Shown here one piece after another: positions 63,027-64,000 of a DNA stretch of 64,000 nucleotides. Source of the stretch: Bin80 sp965208025 (lineage in GTDB: Bacteria; Bacteroidota; Rhodothermia; Rhodothermales; Bin80). Position 1 is the first letter of the stretch. Every line of letters starts with the position of its first letter. Below the pieces are notes generated by a model. That model did no database searches. It was not told the origin of the DNA and saw nothing but the letters and a program-made list of their open reading frames with translations. The stretch is from positions 3,286,001 to 3,350,000 of the forward strand of contig OZ242302.1 in NCBI GenBank assembly GCA_965208025.1, read 5' to 3'. The position numbers and the translations under genes are program-made.

Positions 63027-64000
63027 ATGTCAAGTTTAGTCGTAGTTGAATCCCCCACAAAGGCGAAGACCATCGGTCAATTCCTACCGACCTCCAAGTA
63101 TAAAGTCATGGCAAGTTGGGGGCATATCCGTGATTTGCCTAAAAATGCAAAGGAGGTTCCAGCCAAGTATAAAAAGGAGCCTTGGTCTACCCTTGCCGTT
63201 CGGATTGAGAATGGTGAATTCCATCCACTGTATATCATCCCTCCTGACAAACGTAAGGTGGTTAAAGAACTGAAAGATGCTCTCCTGACGGCGGATGAGT
63301 TGCTAATTGCTACGGACGAGGATCGTGAGGGTGAAGCAATCGGTTGGCATTTGGTGGAAGTCCTTAAGCCTAAGGTACCCGTCCGTAGGATGGTATTTCA
63401 TGAGATTACCAAAGCCGCCATCGACAAAGCACTTAAGAATACGCGGGAGGTTAATCAGAATCTTGTTGAAGCGCAGGAATCTCGGAGAGTCTTGGATCGG
63501 CTGGTTGGATATAAGATTTCGCCCGTTCTCTGGCGTAAGATTGCGAAGGGAACTAGCGCGGGACGTGTCCAGAGTGTTGCGGTCAGGCTGTTAGTTGATC
63601 GCGAAAAAGAGCGCATGGAATTTGTGCCTGCCTATTATTGGGATCTGGAAGCCATGTTGCAGGCGGACACCAATCAGTTTAAGGCTACAATGACTCACCT
63701 TGGGAAGAAGAGGTTGGCTACAGGTCGTGATTTTGATGATCATACGGGGAAACTCAAAGCCTCTCTCTCAGATTCAGAAGTCATTCTCCTGAAAAAAGAG
63801 GAAGCCGATCAATTGGTAGGTCAACTTCCATCGGCCGAATGGCGCGTATCCAGCGTCACATCTAAAGAGCGAAAGCGAACACCTGCCGCTCCATTCATCA
63901 CATCTTCGCTACAACAGGAAGGAAGTCGCAAATTTGGATGGGGAGCTCGGAAAACGATGAGGATTGCACAAAAGCTCTACGAAAAGGGATTCATTACATA
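63027..64000 (+). CDS. topA: DNA topoisomerase I (type IA), N-terminal part (3' end off window)
   Basis: 324 codons visible. TOPRIM domain first (SSLVVVESPTKAKTIGQFLP with the catalytic Glu, then LIATDEDREGEAIGWHL with DxDxE), then FHEITKAAI, RRVLDRLVGYKISPVLW, and the start of the active-site domain at APFITSSLQQEGSRKFGW. The window ends at GFITY, so the catalytic Tyr region continues outside. It relaxes negative supercoils. ATG 63027 gives the usual TopA start. Confidence 0.95.
   Translation, partial: MSSLVVVESPTKAKTIGQFLPTSKYKVMASWGHIRDLPKNAKEVPAKYKKEPWSTLAVRIENGEFHPLYIIPPDKRKVVKELKDALLTADELLIATDEDREGEAIGWHLVEVLKPKVPVRRMVFHEITKAAIDKALKNTREVNQNLVEAQESRRVLDRLVGYKISPVLWRKIAKGTSAGRVQSVAVRLLVDREKERMEFVPAYYWDLEAMLQADTNQFKATMTHLGKKRLATGRDFDDHTGKLKASLSDSEVILLKKEEADQLVGQLPSAEWRVSSVTSKERKRTPAAPFITSSLQQEGSRKFGWGARKTMRIAQKLYEKGFIT

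Noticed and set aside
1..64000. tRNA, rRNA or CRISPR loci
   Set aside because: I looked in all intergenic stretches and saw no cloverleaf with CCA end, no rRNA signature and no repeat-spacer array; a dedicated RNA scan could still find small RNAs.

Overview
The window looks like a chromosomal segment of a marine member of the Rhodothermota/Bacteroidota (moderately sure; inferred from gene content, not from a marker gene). The pointers are a secreted subtilase ending in a type IX secretion sorting domain, a carboxypeptidase-regulatory-like TonB-dependent receptor, many lipoproteins, weak Shine-Dalgarno sites and a complete SUF operon. TRAP transport and arsenosugar genes suggest seawater. The left edge cuts a CcmF-type gene and the right edge cuts topA just before its catalytic tyrosine.

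Housekeeping and transport part (1-37.8 kb). A Mn/Zn-type ABC importer (binding lipoprotein, ATPase, two permeases that both carry winged-helix-like tails) sits behind a candidate DtxR-type operator. Next come an arsenosugar set (arsM, AhpD-like, arsS), a heterodimeric ABC exporter with RNase Z between its halves, arginase, and a DtxR/MntR-like regulator. A minus-strand operon follows: TRAP small and large permeases, an NCS2 permease with a histidine-kinase-like tail, a TRAP binding lipoprotein and a frameshifted PIN gene. Then a TonB receptor, a nitrilase-family amidase, an M20 amidohydrolase, the subtilase-LRR protein, a xylose-isomerase-like TIM barrel, a cold-shock gene with a good terminator, and sufBCD-sufSE(fused)-sufT divergent from an IscA/SufA gene.

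Defence part (22.3-24.3 kb and 38.2-56.9 kb). Four defence-type loci are seen. (1) A TaqI-class adenine methyltransferase is followed by a restriction endonuclease broken by two frameshifts. (2) An intact bacterial ubiquitin-like conjugation operon encodes a multi-Ubl protein ending in Gly-Gly-Glu, a cysteine-free E2-like protein and a JAMM protease fused to an E1; a small ORF and an OLD-type ATPase/TOPRIM nuclease lie directly downstream. This is the most interesting system in the window. (3) A type III R-M pair has its Res endonuclease domain cut off by a one-base shift in an A tract. (4) An EcoRI-type methyltransferase plus DUF262 pair is truncated by a dead transposon. That transposon is itself split by a complete IS21-family element with clear terminal inverted repeats and a 5-bp target duplication (GTAAT). 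A 310-bp direct repeat (50657 and 58505) marks a past rearrangement. Three of the four loci are damaged and only the Ubl/OLD locus reads intact.

Right part (57.3-64 kb): glutaryl-CoA-dehydrogenase-like gcdH; an asparagine-synthetase-like protein lacking the amidotransferase cysteine, transcribed behind ppdK; and divergent topA.
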